Positions 27,799 through 36,738 of a DNA stretch of 64,000 bases are shown one piece after another (within the stretch, counting starts at the first letter, position 1; each line of letters starts with the position of its first letter). The DNA is taken from positions 102,105 to 166,104 of the forward strand of contig NZ_JHEI01000139.1 of the NCBI RefSeq assembly GCF_001273835.1, read 5' to 3'. The position numbers and the translations under genes are program-made. Origin of the DNA: Leucobacter celer subsp. astrifaciens. GTDB taxonomy: Bacteria > Actinomycetota > Actinomycetes > Actinomycetales > Microbacteriaceae. The notes below the pieces were generated by a model, which was not told the origin of the DNA, did not search any database, and saw only the letters and a program-made list of their open reading frames with translations.

Positions 27799-28263
27799 AT
27801 GAAATTCAGCGTTCTGTACGGCACCGAGTCGGGCAACTCCGAGTTCATCGCTCAGGATCTCGTCGCCTATCTGACCGGCGAACTCTACGAGGCCGAGCTC
27901 GCCGATCTCGCCGACACCGACCCCACCAACGTCGATCCGGACGTGCACGCCTACCTGATCGTCTGCTCGACGCACGGGGATGGCGAACTCCCGAACACCG
28001 CGATCCCGTTCCTGGCCGAGCTCGAAGCGAAGGCCCCCGACCTGAGCGGCGTGCGCTACGCCATGTTCGGTCTCGGCGACTCCTTCTACGCGGAGACCTA
28101 CAGCCGGGGCAGCGAGATCATCGACCGCAAACTCACCGAGCTCGGGGCGACCCGCATCGGCGATTACGGCCGCCACGACGCGTCATCGATCGACGACGGC
28201 ACCGAGCTCGCGCTCGCCTGGGTGCCGGGCGTGCTCGCCGAGCTGAAGGCGCAGCTCGTCTGA
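27799..28263 (+). CDS. Flavodoxin (cindoxin-like P450 partner)
   Basis: A 154-residue flavodoxin. FMN phosphate loop YGTESGNS at residues 7-14, CSTHGDGELPN, and FGLGDSFYAETYSRGSE are all family features. Most bacterial P450s use ferredoxins; a flavodoxin between an FprA-type reductase and a P450 gene recalls cindoxin of the cineole P450 system. It should shuttle electrons one at a time from the reductase to P450. Confidence 0.88.
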   Translation: MKFSVLYGTESGNSEFIAQDLVAYLTGELYEAELADLADTDPTNVDPDVHAYLIVCSTHGDGELPNTAIPFLAELEAKAPDLSGVRYAMFGLGDSFYAETYSRGSEIIDRKLTELGATRIGDYGRHDASSIDDGTELALAWVPGVLAELKAQLV

Positions 28264-28325
28264 CGCGTCGCGTCACTCCCGGAACTCCGCGGCAGCGCTG
28301 CCGCACCATTCGAAAGGACCCCACC

Positions 28326-29588
28326 ATGACTGTCGGTCACGAGAACGACCACCTGCTCTCCTCGCTCGCGTTCGAGGAGTCCGTGCCGCACGAGTTCTTC
28401 CGGGAACTGCGCGACGAGGACCCGGTGCACTGGACGGAACCCGGCGACGGTTCGCGCGGATACTGGTCCTTCACCCGCTACGACGACGTCGTCGCGCTGA
28501 GCCGAGACACCGCCACCTTCTCCTCGGAGAAAGGCGGGACCACGCTCGAGGACATCCCCGAGGCCGACCTGCAGGGGCGCCGCACGATGATCGACACCGA
28601 TCCGCCCCTGCACACCGGATATCGCAAGATCCTCGCCCCGAGCTTCAACCCGGGGATCGTGCGCCGCAACTGGGACGAGAAGGTCGACCGGATCGTCACG
28701 GAGACGCTGTCCGAGGCGCTGAAGGACGACACGATCGAGTACGTCTCGAAGATCTCGTCGGAGATCCCCGTGCGGGTGCTGGCCGCCCTCCTCGACGTGC
28801 CCGACACGGAGGCGCACTACATCATGGAGCTGGGCGACGAGATGATCGCGAGTTCCGATCCGGATCACGCGCCGCGCACCGCACTCACCCCCGAGGTGCT
28901 GGCCGAGAACAGCAAGTACCAGTTCTCGAGTCCCGCGGGCCGCGAACTCTGGGAGTACGGCGACAGACTGCGCATCGGCCGCGAGAAGGATCTCGGCCAC
29001 GACGTCTTCTCGCTGCTCATCACGAGCGAGGTCGACGGCCGCAAGCTGACCCCGCACGAGTTGGCGAACTTCTTCTCTCTGCTGGTGATCGCCGGCAACG
29101 AGACCACCCGCATGGCGTTCTCGCACGCGGCCAAGGCATTCTGCGACTTCCCCGAGCAGTGGGCCAAGCTGCGCGAGAACCCCGAGCTGGTGGACAGCGC
29201 GGTGGAGGAGATCCTGCGCTGGGCCACTCCGATCCACCATTTCCGCCGCACCGTGACCCGGGACACCGAGATGCACGGCAAGCAGCTCGAAGCGGGCGAC
29301 AAGATCGCCATGTGGTATGCCTCCGCGAACTACGACGAGCGGGTGTTCGAGGATCCCCACACCTTCGACATCGAGCGGAAGCCGAACTTCCACCTCGCGT
29401 TCGGTGGCGGCGGGGCGCACCGCTGCCTCGGCAACTCCCTCGCCCGCCTCGAGCTGAAGGTGCTGCTGCAGCACCAGATCGAGCAGGTGGAGCGATTCGA
29501 GCTCGTCGGCGACGTGAAGCGGTTGCGATCCAACCTCACGCACGGCGTGAAGCACCTTCCCGTCCGCCTCACCAGGATCGCCGCCTGA
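28326..29588 (+). CDS. Cytochrome P450
   Basis: A 420-residue soluble class I P450. I-helix VIAGNETTR (acid-alcohol pair Glu-Thr), ExxR in EEILRW, HHFRRTVTRDTE, and haem loop FGGGGAHRCLG with Cys367 as thiolate ligand. FRIDTDPPLH-type N-terminal segment is present as MIDTDPPLHTGYRK. Reminiscent of CYP families acting on terpenoids or sterols, yet the regulon holds amine-handling genes. It should hydroxylate or N-dealkylate a small substrate using the upstream flavodoxin and reductase. Confidence 0.93.
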   Translation: MTVGHENDHLLSSLAFEESVPHEFFRELRDEDPVHWTEPGDGSRGYWSFTRYDDVVALSRDTATFSSEKGGTTLEDIPEADLQGRRTMIDTDPPLHTGYRKILAPSFNPGIVRRNWDEKVDRIVTETLSEALKDDTIEYVSKISSEIPVRVLAALLDVPDTEAHYIMELGDEMIASSDPDHAPRTALTPEVLAENSKYQFSSPAGRELWEYGDRLRIGREKDLGHDVFSLLITSEVDGRKLTPHELANFFSLLVIAGNETTRMAFSHAAKAFCDFPEQWAKLRENPELVDSAVEEILRWATPIHHFRRTVTRDTEMHGKQLEAGDKIAMWYASANYDERVFEDPHTFDIERKPNFHLAFGGGGAHRCLGNSLARLELKVLLQHQIEQVERFELVGDVKRLRSNLTHGVKHLPVRLTRIAA

Positions 29589-29619
29589 GCGCGGCCCGAG
29601 AACCGGAGCGCAGCACACG

Positions 29620-31125
29620 ATGAATCATCGACCCGACCCGACCCGCGGCCACTGCCGGCCGCTCGGACACGCGACCCTGGCCTTCCTCGACCGCCTGCAG
29701 GGGCTCCGCATCGGCGGGGCCTGGGACGTGCCGGCGGGGGACGGCGGCACCTTCGAGTCCGTCGACCCGGCGACGGGGCTGCCCCTCGGCAGGATCGCCG
29801 CGGCCACCGCGGCGGACGTGGATGTCGCGGTGGCCGCGGCCGCCCGCGCACTCGAGAGTCCGGCGTGGCGCGACATCAGCCCGGCCACCCGCGCGCAGTA
29901 CCTGTTCGACCTCGCCGACGCCGTCGACGAGCACCTCGAGACGCTCGCGGAACTCGAATCGCTGGACATGGGGAAGCCGATCACGCAGGCGCGCGACGAC
30001 ATCGGGGGAGTGGCGCTGGTGTTCCGCTACTACGGGGGGTGGCCCACGAAGATCGAGGGCGACCTCAATCCGGTGCGTCAGCCGTTCATCGGCATGACCG
30101 TGCGCCAGCCGATCGGCGTCTGCGCGGCGATCACCCCCTGGAACTTCCCGCTGGTGATGGCGTCCCACAAGATCGGTCCCGCGCTCGCCGCCGGGAACAC
30201 GATCGTGCTGAAGCCCGCCGAGCTGTCCTCATACACCACGCTCTACCTCGCGGATCTCGCTCGAGCGGTCGGACTGCCCGACGGCGTGCTGAACGTGGTG
30301 ACGGGTGCCGGCCGGATCGTCGGGGAGGCGCTCACCACCCACCCGGACGTGAAGAAGGTGTCTTTCACCGGTTCTTCCCCCGTCGGCAGGCGCATCCTGG
30401 AGGCGGCCGCACCGCTGATGAAGAAGGTGAGCGTCGAGCTCGGGGGGAAGACCCCCAATCTCGTCTTCCCCGACGCCGACCTGCGAAAGGCCGCAGCCGG
30501 GTCCGCTGAGGCCGTGTGGGAGAACGCCGGCCAGGTATGCATCGCGCCCACGCGCCTCTTCGTGCACGAGAGCATCGAGCGGGAGATGCTGGAGCTGCTC
30601 GCGGAGGAGACGGCCAAGCTGCGGGTCGGGGATCCGCTCGACGAGGCGACCACGCTGGGGCCGCTGGTGTCCGAGAAGCAGCTCGGCACCGTGCGCGGAT
30701 ACGTCGATGCGGCTCGCGCCGAGGGCGGTGCGATCGCGGTCGGCGGCGACACCGTCGGCGACACCGGCTACTTCCTCCAGCCGACCATCGTGACCGGCGT
30801 GACGAACGAGATGCGCGTGGCGCGCGAGGAGATCTTCGGCCCGGTGCTGTCGGTCATCACCTTCCGCGACGAGGATGAGGCCCTGCGCCTCGCGAACGCC
30901 TCGGACTACGACCTCGCGGCGGCGATCTGGACGCGCGACATCTCTCGAGCGCATCGTTTGACCCAGCGGCTGCGGGGCGGCCTCGTCTGGGTGAACACCG
31001 TCGGCAAGCTCGATCCGGGGGTCAGCTTCGGCGGCCAGCAGCTCTCGGGCAACAGCCGCGAGCTCGGGCGCGAGAGCGTGCTCGAGTACACCAAGAGCAA
31101 GTCGGTGCTCATCGATCCCCGGTGA
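29620..31125 (+). CDS. NAD(P)-dependent aldehyde dehydrogenase
   Basis: A 501-residue ALDH of the class 1/2-PuuC/betaine aldehyde type. PWNFPLVMASHKIGPAL, KPAELSS, FTGSSPVGR, VELGGKTPN and Cys307 in GQVCIAPTR are readable. It is 31 bases behind the P450 gene. In this setting it would oxidise an aldehyde released by P450 dealkylation or by oxidation of an alcohol. Confidence 0.9.
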   Translation: MNHRPDPTRGHCRPLGHATLAFLDRLQGLRIGGAWDVPAGDGGTFESVDPATGLPLGRIAAATAADVDVAVAAAARALESPAWRDISPATRAQYLFDLADAVDEHLETLAELESLDMGKPITQARDDIGGVALVFRYYGGWPTKIEGDLNPVRQPFIGMTVRQPIGVCAAITPWNFPLVMASHKIGPALAAGNTIVLKPAELSSYTTLYLADLARAVGLPDGVLNVVTGAGRIVGEALTTHPDVKKVSFTGSSPVGRRILEAAAPLMKKVSVELGGKTPNLVFPDADLRKAAAGSAEAVWENAGQVCIAPTRLFVHESIEREMLELLAEETAKLRVGDPLDEATTLGPLVSEKQLGTVRGYVDAARAEGGAIAVGGDTVGDTGYFLQPTIVTGVTNEMRVAREEIFGPVLSVITFRDEDEALRLANASDYDLAAAIWTRDISRAHRLTQRLRGGLVWVNTVGKLDPGVSFGGQQLSGNSRELGRESVLEYTKSKSVLIDPR

Positions 31126-31148
31126 CGCCGGCCCCACGATCCACCCCG

Positions 31149-31174
31149 GCGCGCCGCACTGCGGCGGCGCGCCG
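31149..31174. other. GC-rich intercistronic hairpin
   Basis: A 10-bp perfect stem (GGCGCGCCGC with its complement, 6-base loop) between the ALDH and SDR genes, without a T tract. It may modulate mRNA stability or partial termination inside the operon. Confidence 0.45.
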
Positions 31175-31197
31175 CACACTCCGAGAGGAAGACGAAC

Positions 31198-31992
31198 ATG
31201 ACAGCATCCAGGACCGTCGTCATCACCGGCGGCGCATCCGGCATCGGCGACAAGGTCGTCGAGCGTTTCCTGAACGACGGCGACCGTGTGGTCGTGGTCG
31301 ATCGCAACCCCTCCCCGCGCGACGTCCCGACGGTGATCGTCGATCTCACCGATCCGGACGCGATCGATGCGGCCGCCACCCGGTTGCCGGAGCACATCGA
31401 CGTGCTGGTGAACGCCGCGGGGATCTCAGGGAAGAGCGGCGTCGATGCCGCCCTCGCGGTCAACTTCCTCGGCATGCGTCGACTCACGGAGCTGGCGGTG
31501 CAGCGGATGACCTCCGAGTCGAACGTCGTGACGATCGCGTCGACCACCGGATTCGAGTGGCGCAGGCGCATCGAGGGGGTGAAGGCGCTGATCCGCTCCC
31601 GGAGCCTCGAGGACGCCCGCGTCAACGTCGCCCCGTATCTGCCTGAGGGGCAGGAATCGTTCGAGGCCTACAACCTGGCGAAGGCGACCGTCATTGTCTG
31701 GACCATGATCTCCTCGCGGCGGCTGGTGCCCGGCATGCGCATGAACACGGTCAGCCCCGGTCCGACCGAGACACCGCTGCTGCAGGACTTCTACGACTCG
31801 ATCGGGGAGGAGCAGCTCGACCCGCTCAAGGAGTTCGCCGGTCGGCACGGCACCCCCGAGGAGATCGCCGCGGCGATCGCGTTCCTGGCCTCGGACGAGG
31901 CCTCCTGGATCTCGGGGGAGGACCTCGTCGTCGATGGAGGTGCGGAGGGAGGCCTGCTGCGCCAGCAGCTCGCCGCCGAACTCGTCGGGTGA
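31198..31992 (+). CDS. Short-chain dehydrogenase/reductase (HsdA-like)
   Basis: A 264-residue SDR. VITGGASGIG cofactor loop, DVLVNAAGIS, catalytic YNLAK, and the C-terminal SWISGEDLVVDGGAEGG. The early truncation between the cofactor loop and the active site resembles the short 3-alpha-hydroxysteroid dehydrogenase/carbonyl reductase group. Likely oxidises the alcohol formed by the P450. Confidence 0.85.
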   Translation: MTASRTVVITGGASGIGDKVVERFLNDGDRVVVVDRNPSPRDVPTVIVDLTDPDAIDAAATRLPEHIDVLVNAAGISGKSGVDAALAVNFLGMRRLTELAVQRMTSESNVVTIASTTGFEWRRRIEGVKALIRSRSLEDARVNVAPYLPEGQESFEAYNLAKATVIVWTMISSRRLVPGMRMNTVSPGPTETPLLQDFYDSIGEEQLDPLKEFAGRHGTPEEIAAAIAFLASDEASWISGEDLVVDGGAEGGLLRQQLAAELVG

Positions 31993-32043
31993 CCGGAGGA
32001 GCGCCCGGAGTGCTTCGCGGCGAGCAGGATTCCGGTTGCTGCA

Positions 32044-32067
32044 ATATAATATTTAGTATACGGTATA
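32044..32067. promoter_or_regulatory. Combined AT-rich and GTATAC sites upstream of GS-like gene
   Basis: ATATAATATTTA at 32044-32055 is immediately followed by GTATACGGTATATA at 32056. The first motif is shared with the acyl-CoA cluster promoters and contains TATAAT; the second is shared with the P450 operon and the permease/hydrolase promoter. They lie about 56-79 bases before the start. Confidence 0.6.
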
Positions 32068-32122
32068 TATGTGATCGGACGACGCTGTCCCGATTCGATC
32101 CGAGCCAATCAAGGAGGATTTG

Positions 32123-33415
32123 GTGTCCGAGACGAAACTCCCCGAGGGGATCCACACCGTCGAGATGATCTTCGCAGATGTCTTCGGTGTGCTGCGCGGG
32201 AAGAAGGTTCCCGCGAATCAGTGGCCGCGCGTAGAGCACGAGGGCTCGCACATCCCCGGAGCGCCGCTCTACTGGGGCGTGCGCTGCGAGTGCCCCGACG
32301 AGTCGCCCGCCGGCGGCATGGACGAGGGCTATCCGGATGTCGTGATCAAACCCATCCCGGGCACGCTGCGCGAGGTGCCCTGGCGGCCGGGGGTCGCGCA
32401 GGTGTTCTGCGCGATCGAGAACCCGGACGGCACGCCCTCCGAGCTCTGTCCGCGCAACGCCCTCGTGTCGGTGCTCGGAGAATTCGAGCAGGAGGGCGTC
32501 GACGCGCAGATCGCGCTCGAGATGGAGTTCTACCTGCTCGATCCCGAGACCCACCGGCCGCTCATCTCGCAGATGAACACCTACGGTGTCTACGACGGGT
32601 CGCCCTACGACGCGATCCTCACCGACATCATGACGAACCTCGTCGCGTACGGACTCCCGGTCGAGGCCGGCATGCAGGAGTACGGCACCGGCCAGATGGA
32701 GATCACGCTCCGCTACGACCGCGCGCTGAAGGCGGCGGACGACGCGATCCTGATGCGCGGCGCTGTCAAGGAGCTCGCCGCGAAGCACGGGCTCGTCGCG
32801 ACCTACATGGCGAAGCCCTTCGACGAGGAGAGCGGCAGCGGCCTGCACATCCACCAGTCGATGTGGCGCGACGGCACGAACCTCTTCGACTCGGCCGACG
32901 GGCCCTCGGAGTACGCGATGCACTACCTCGGCGGTCTGCAGCGCCGGATCGGCGAATTCTCGCTCTTCGGGTCCTGGAGCGTGAACGACTACAAGCGCCG
33001 GCAGGACTTCACGCTCAGCCCGACGACCGACTCCTGGGGCGGCGACAACCGCACCGTGGCGATCCGCATGATCGAGGCCGAGGGCAGCTACCGCTTCGAG
33101 CAGCGGGATCCCTGCTCCACGAGCAACCTCTATCTCGCGGTGGCGGGGCAGCTGGCGGCCGGCCTCGACGGCGTGCGCAATCGTCTGCAGCCCGGACCGC
33201 GCTGCGAGCTCAATGCCTACACTGACCCCAACGCGAAGAAGCTGCCGCGTACCGTGCCGGCCGCGATCGACGCCCTGAACGGGTCCGACCTCGCGCGCGA
33301 GGCATTCCCCGCACTCCTCATCGACACCTATGTCGACACGGTGCAGCGGGAGTACGACGCGATCACGCAGCCAGTTTCCGAGCTCGAGCGCACGCGCTAC
33401 ATCGGGGCGCTATAG
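32123..33415 (+). CDS. Glutamine-synthetase-like gamma-glutamylamide ligase
   Basis: About 430 residues. GTG 32123 is preferred over TTG 32120 because AAGGAGGA ends 5-6 bases upstream. The GS catalytic domain is clear: LEMEFYLLD, GTGQMEITLRYDR, GSGLHIHQSMW and DNRTVAIRMIEA. It lacks the full length and adenylylation loop of housekeeping GlnA, like PuuA and gamma-glutamyl-amide ligases (isopropylamide, aniline or ethanolamine type). Such enzymes join glutamate to an amine using ATP. A PuuD-like hydrolase and a permease share its operator motif, so it probably acts on an imported amine. Confidence 0.88.
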   Translation: MSETKLPEGIHTVEMIFADVFGVLRGKKVPANQWPRVEHEGSHIPGAPLYWGVRCECPDESPAGGMDEGYPDVVIKPIPGTLREVPWRPGVAQVFCAIENPDGTPSELCPRNALVSVLGEFEQEGVDAQIALEMEFYLLDPETHRPLISQMNTYGVYDGSPYDAILTDIMTNLVAYGLPVEAGMQEYGTGQMEITLRYDRALKAADDAILMRGAVKELAAKHGLVATYMAKPFDEESGSGLHIHQSMWRDGTNLFDSADGPSEYAMHYLGGLQRRIGEFSLFGSWSVNDYKRRQDFTLSPTTDSWGGDNRTVAIRMIEAEGSYRFEQRDPCSTSNLYLAVAGQLAAGLDGVRNRLQPGPRCELNAYTDPNAKKLPRTVPAAIDALNGSDLAREAFPALLIDTYVDTVQREYDAITQPVSELERTRYIGAL

Positions 33416-33427
33416 CCGGAATCAGGC

Positions 33428-33463
33428 GAAGGCGGGTCGATCTGTGAAGATCGGCCCGCCTTC
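33428..33463. terminator. Bidirectional terminator hairpin
   Basis: A 16-bp stem with one G-T type mismatch (33428-33443 with 33448-33463) and loop GTGA between the convergent GS-like and GntR genes. Confidence 0.75.
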
Positions 33464-33484
33464 TGCGTGCGGCGCGGCGAGACA

Positions 33485-34135
33485 TCAGATCTCGTGGAGC
33501 GTCCGTCCGCTGTGGATGTGCCTGAGCATGACCTCGTACGCGTGAGCGGGGTCACCTGAATCTATGGCGTCGAACAGTTCGCGGTGGGCGCGATCGAAGT
33601 CGCCCGAGACGTCGTCGCTGTCGAGCATGCGGGTCCAGATGTCCGAGGTGAGCACCCGGTTCCAGAGGAGATCGAAGGACTCCTCCAGGTAGGTGTTGTC
33701 GATGGCCTCGACGATCATGCGATGCACATCGCGGTTGACGGTGAAAACTTCTTCCGCGGTGGTCTGGGGCTTGATCAGCAACTGCTCGAACTCGGCGCGC
33801 AGGGCTGCACGGGCCCCGGGCTCAAGTGCGGCCGCACGGCGGACGGCGTACCCCTCGATGGCCTCTCTGGCCTCGTAGCGATGGTCGAGTTCGGCGGTCG
33901 TCGTCTCGCACACCACGTAGCCTCTGCCACCGTGCGGCTCGATGACGCCCTCGCGCTCGAGGCGCTGCAGGGCCTCGCGTACGGGTGTGCGGCTGATACC
34001 CATCTGCTCGGCCAATTCGTCCATGAGCAGGCGGGTGCCGGGCACCAGTTCCTTGTTCAGGAATCCCTGAAAGAGGTGCCGGTAGGCGGCTTCACCGAGT
34101 GTCTCTCGCGAGAGGGAAATCTTCTGAATGGCCAC
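33485..34135 (-). CDS. GntR family regulator of the amine regulon
   Basis: A 216-residue FCD-type GntR from GTG 34135 (VAIQKISLSRETLGEAAY). Winged helix: GFLNKELVPGTRLL, LAEQMGISRTPVREALQRLE, GVIEPHGGRGY. The C-terminal helical domain has VNRDVHRMIVEA, with His/Asp likely to bind a metal-ligand complex. A much longer open frame runs on from it into the antisense of the permease and is not coding. Its central position among three promoters carrying GTATAC sites makes it the best candidate for the regulon's repressor. Confidence 0.9.
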   Translation of the reverse strand: MAIQKISLSRETLGEAAYRHLFQGFLNKELVPGTRLLMDELAEQMGISRTPVREALQRLEREGVIEPHGGRGYVVCETTTAELDHRYEAREAIEGYAVRRAAALEPGARAALRAEFEQLLIKPQTTAEEVFTVNRDVHRMIVEAIDNTYLEESFDLLWNRVLTSDIWTRMLDSDDVSGDFDRAHRELFDAIDSGDPAHAYEVMLRHIHSGRTLHEI

Positions 34136-34237
34136 GAAATCGATCGCTTTCCTCGGGGTGTTCTCTTCAGCGTAGTGGGCTCGGGTTGCGGACCCCTGTG
34201 ACACCCCGTCATGAGCGGGAGGAGTCGGGTATGCGAA

Positions 34238-34278
34238 CGGGGAGGGCGCCGAGGCGGTTTTCGCCTGCGCCCTCCCCG
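34238..34278 (-). terminator. Terminator of the permease gene
   Basis: Stem CGGGGAGGGCGC (34238-34249) with GCGCCCTCCCCG (34267-34278), inner AGGCG/CGCCT pairing and a T-rich loop. It lies 10 bases beyond the permease stop and before the GntR gene. Confidence 0.7.
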
Positions 34279-34287
34279 CCCGGGACC

Positions 34288-35778
34288 TCAGTTCGCGACC
34301 GGTGCCTCCTGGGGGGCGGCGACCACCTCGACCCTGCCGGTGCCGATGGCGGCCCATTCTGCGCGGCGCTTGCGCTTCATCACCTCCGCGATGATGAAGC
34401 CGATGGTGCCCATGCCGAGGTAGAGGAGGGCGACGATGAACGGGGCGATGCCCACCTCGCCACCCACGAGATTGCCGAAGTTGGCGACGATCAGCACGAC
34501 CCCCGACCCGAGCACGAGTGTCGCGAGCACGGGGGCGATTGTGGTGGTCCAGAGTCCCTCCTCGGCATCCCGATGTCTGCGGAAGTAGACGACGATTGCC
34601 GCTGAGCAGAGCGTCTGCAGGAAGACGAATCCGACCGTCGACGCAGCGGCGCCCCAGGTGAAGATGTCGAGATAGGGGTCCGCGCCAAGGAGGAAGAGCG
34701 CGAGGAGTGCCACGCTGTTCACCGCACCTACCGTCATGCTGCCCCGGTGCGGAGACTGGGCGACCTCGCGGACATAGCCCAGGCTGCGCGGGAGTACCTT
34801 CTCGCGGCCGAGCGAGAAGAAGTAGCGGGAGATGGCGTTGTGGAAAGCGAGGATCGCCGCAAAGGAGCCGGTGACCACGAGGATCTGAACGACCCACACG
34901 ACTCCCTGCCCCAGATAGTCGCTGGCGGCCAGAACCACCATCTCTCCCGGGTTTTCCAGGGCGACCTGCATTGCCTCGCTGCGTCCGAACGCGAGGACCA
35001 TCACCCAGGTCATCAGTGCGTAGAACAGCGATGTGAAGATGACGGCGCCGATGGTGGCGCGCTTCACCGACCGTTTCGGGTCCTTCGCCTCCTCCGAGTA
35101 GATCGCGGTCTGCTCGAATCCGATGTAGGAGGCGTACCCGAATGCGAGGCTCACCCCGAGACCGGGACCGAACAACCCGGCAGGGTTCCAGGAATCGAAG
35201 GTCACTCCTTCGGAGCCGCCAGTGAAGATCACGGCGACGGCGAGGACGAGCAGCACGGACAGTTCGGCGATCAGGAGCAGGCCCAGCACCTTCGCACCCA
35301 GCTCGAGATTGCTCCTGCCGAGCACTACGCAGACGGCGATCGCCGCGAGGCAGAGCAGATACCAGGGGATGTCCACGCCGACGATATCCCGGATGAGGCC
35401 GTTCGTCACGAAGCCGAAGAAACCGAGCAGCGTGATGATCGAGCAGAAGTACGCCGCCAGCGCGACGAACGAGGCTCCGGCTCCCCAAGACGGGCCGAGC
35501 CCTTGAGCGATGTACGCGTACATCGATCCGGCGTTGCGGATGCGACGGCTCATCGCCACGTAGCCCACCGCGAAGAGCAGCAGTACCAGGCCGATGAGAA
35601 TGTAGATCAGTGGAGCCGACATCCCGACGCCGTAGCCGATCAGGAGCGGAGTGATTCCCATGACGCAAGTCAGCGGTGCGGCCGCTGCGATCACGAAGAA
35701 CGCGATCGCGGGAGCACCCACTGCTCCGCTGCGCAGCGACTGGGTCGCCGGCGCATCGCTTGTTGAAGAGGACACCAT
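34288..35778 (-). CDS. APC superfamily amino acid/amine permease
   Basis: About 496 residues from ATG 35778 (MVSSSTSDAPATQSLRSG) with GAAAGGTG upstream; a longer frame to 35949 has no good site. About twelve hydrophobic helices are visible, starting with GAPAIAFFVIAAAAPLT, and SIYAYIAQGL-like MYAYIAQGLG in helix 3 with ASYIGFEQTAIYSEEAKDPKR, typical of APC family (PuuP/YfnA-like) carriers. Divergent from the PuuD-like gene over a GTATAC operator, so it likely imports the amine that the GS-like enzyme glutamylates. Confidence 0.9.
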   Translation of the reverse strand: MVSSSTSDAPATQSLRSGAVGAPAIAFFVIAAAAPLTCVMGITPLLIGYGVGMSAPLIYILIGLVLLLFAVGYVAMSRRIRNAGSMYAYIAQGLGPSWGAGASFVALAAYFCSIITLLGFFGFVTNGLIRDIVGVDIPWYLLCLAAIAVCVVLGRSNLELGAKVLGLLLIAELSVLLVLAVAVIFTGGSEGVTFDSWNPAGLFGPGLGVSLAFGYASYIGFEQTAIYSEEAKDPKRSVKRATIGAVIFTSLFYALMTWVMVLAFGRSEAMQVALENPGEMVVLAASDYLGQGVVWVVQILVVTGSFAAILAFHNAISRYFFSLGREKVLPRSLGYVREVAQSPHRGSMTVGAVNSVALLALFLLGADPYLDIFTWGAAASTVGFVFLQTLCSAAIVVYFRRHRDAEEGLWTTTIAPVLATLVLGSGVVLIVANFGNLVGGEVGIAPFIVALLYLGMGTIGFIIAEVMKRKRRAEWAAIGTGRVEVVAAPQEAPVAN

Positions 35779-35952
35779 CGTCACCTTTCTTGAAGGATCG
35801 TCCTCCAGTGGGCGACCCTGTCGAAAATCCGTTAGGAAACCCGGTGTGCTCCGGCGGAGGCTCTGAAGAGCAGTGCATCGGAAGGTGCCCTCGTCTTCGA
35901 GTGGGTATCTGCGCCGGCGTGAGATCGCGAAAGCCGCGAGACAAAACACCGA

Positions 35953-35968
35953 GTACGGTATACGCTAA
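35953..35968. promoter_or_regulatory. GTATAC operator between permease and PuuD-like genes
   Basis: GTACGGTATACGCTAA, third member of the motif group, ends only 5 bases before ATG 35974. It would block transcription of the hydrolase directly; that mRNA may be nearly leaderless. Confidence 0.6.
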
Positions 35969-35973
35969 CAGTC

Positions 35974-36738
35974 ATGGTTGATCAAATCAATGGAGAAGTG
36001 ACACCGGTTATCTACGTGAGCACCTGGCGCAAGACAATGGACATCGCCCCCTACGGTGTGTTCGACATCGAGGGCTCCATCACCGACTACGTCCAGCGCA
36101 CCCAGAACGCCGGGGCCATCGTGCTGCAGGTTCCCCGGGACGCTCCCGAGCGCGTCGCGCGCGTGCTGGCCGGGGCGGATGCGCTTGTACTGATCGGCGG
36201 GGAGGACGTCGACCCCTCGTTCTACGGCCAGGAGGACCGGGGAAGCAAGAGCACCACCCCCGAGGCCGACGCCTTCGACCTTGCGTTGGTGCACGAAGCG
36301 CGCCGGCGCAATCTTCCCCTGTTCGCGATCTGTCGCGGCCAGCAGTTGGTCAACGTCGCGCTCGGCGGCACGTTGCATCAGGACATCGCGCAGGCGCCGA
36401 TCCAGCACTCGCCCGGCCCCGCTGCACCCGGTGAGTCTCCAGTCGCCGAGCATTCGATCAGCATCGAACCCGACAGCCGATTCCTCGGCCAAGTGCTCGG
36501 CCAGTCGGCACGCGTCAATTCGATCCACCATCAGGCCGTGGACGTGTGCGCCCCCGGTCTGCGCGTGGTCGCCCGCTCAGAAGATGGCGTCGTAGAGGCG
36601 GTCGAGCCCGTCGACGGCGACTGGCTCCTGCTCAGCGTGCAGTGGCACCCCGAGAAGATGGCCGAGCATCAGGTGCTGTTCGACTGGTTCGTCGCCGGGG
36701 TGCGAAAACGTCTGGGGCGCCGCCAGCTGATCGCCTGA
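35974..36738 (+). CDS. PuuD-like gamma-glutamyl hydrolase (class I amidotransferase)
   Basis: A 254-residue peptidase C26 protein. Nucleophile Cys120 in FAICRGQQLVNVALGG, His225 and Glu227 in QWHPEKM, and GGEDVDPSFYG complete the family signature. PuuD removes glutamate from gamma-glutamyl-GABA in putrescine breakdown. Here it would release the product after the glutamylated amine is oxidised. No good ribosome site precedes ATG 35974, matching a leaderless transcript. Confidence 0.9.
   Translation: MVDQINGEVTPVIYVSTWRKTMDIAPYGVFDIEGSITDYVQRTQNAGAIVLQVPRDAPERVARVLAGADALVLIGGEDVDPSFYGQEDRGSKSTTPEADAFDLALVHEARRRNLPLFAICRGQQLVNVALGGTLHQDIAQAPIQHSPGPAAPGESPVAEHSISIEPDSRFLGQVLGQSARVNSIHHQAVDVCAPGLRVVARSEDGVVEAVEPVDGDWLLLSVQWHPEKMAEHQVLFDWFVAGVRKRLGRRQLIA

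Noticed and set aside
34136..35944. An open minus-strand frame that continues the GntR reading upstream to about 800 residues
   Set aside because: It is antisense-phase to the permease coding sequence on the same strand, has no family features, and the permease frame with twelve helices is clearly the real gene.
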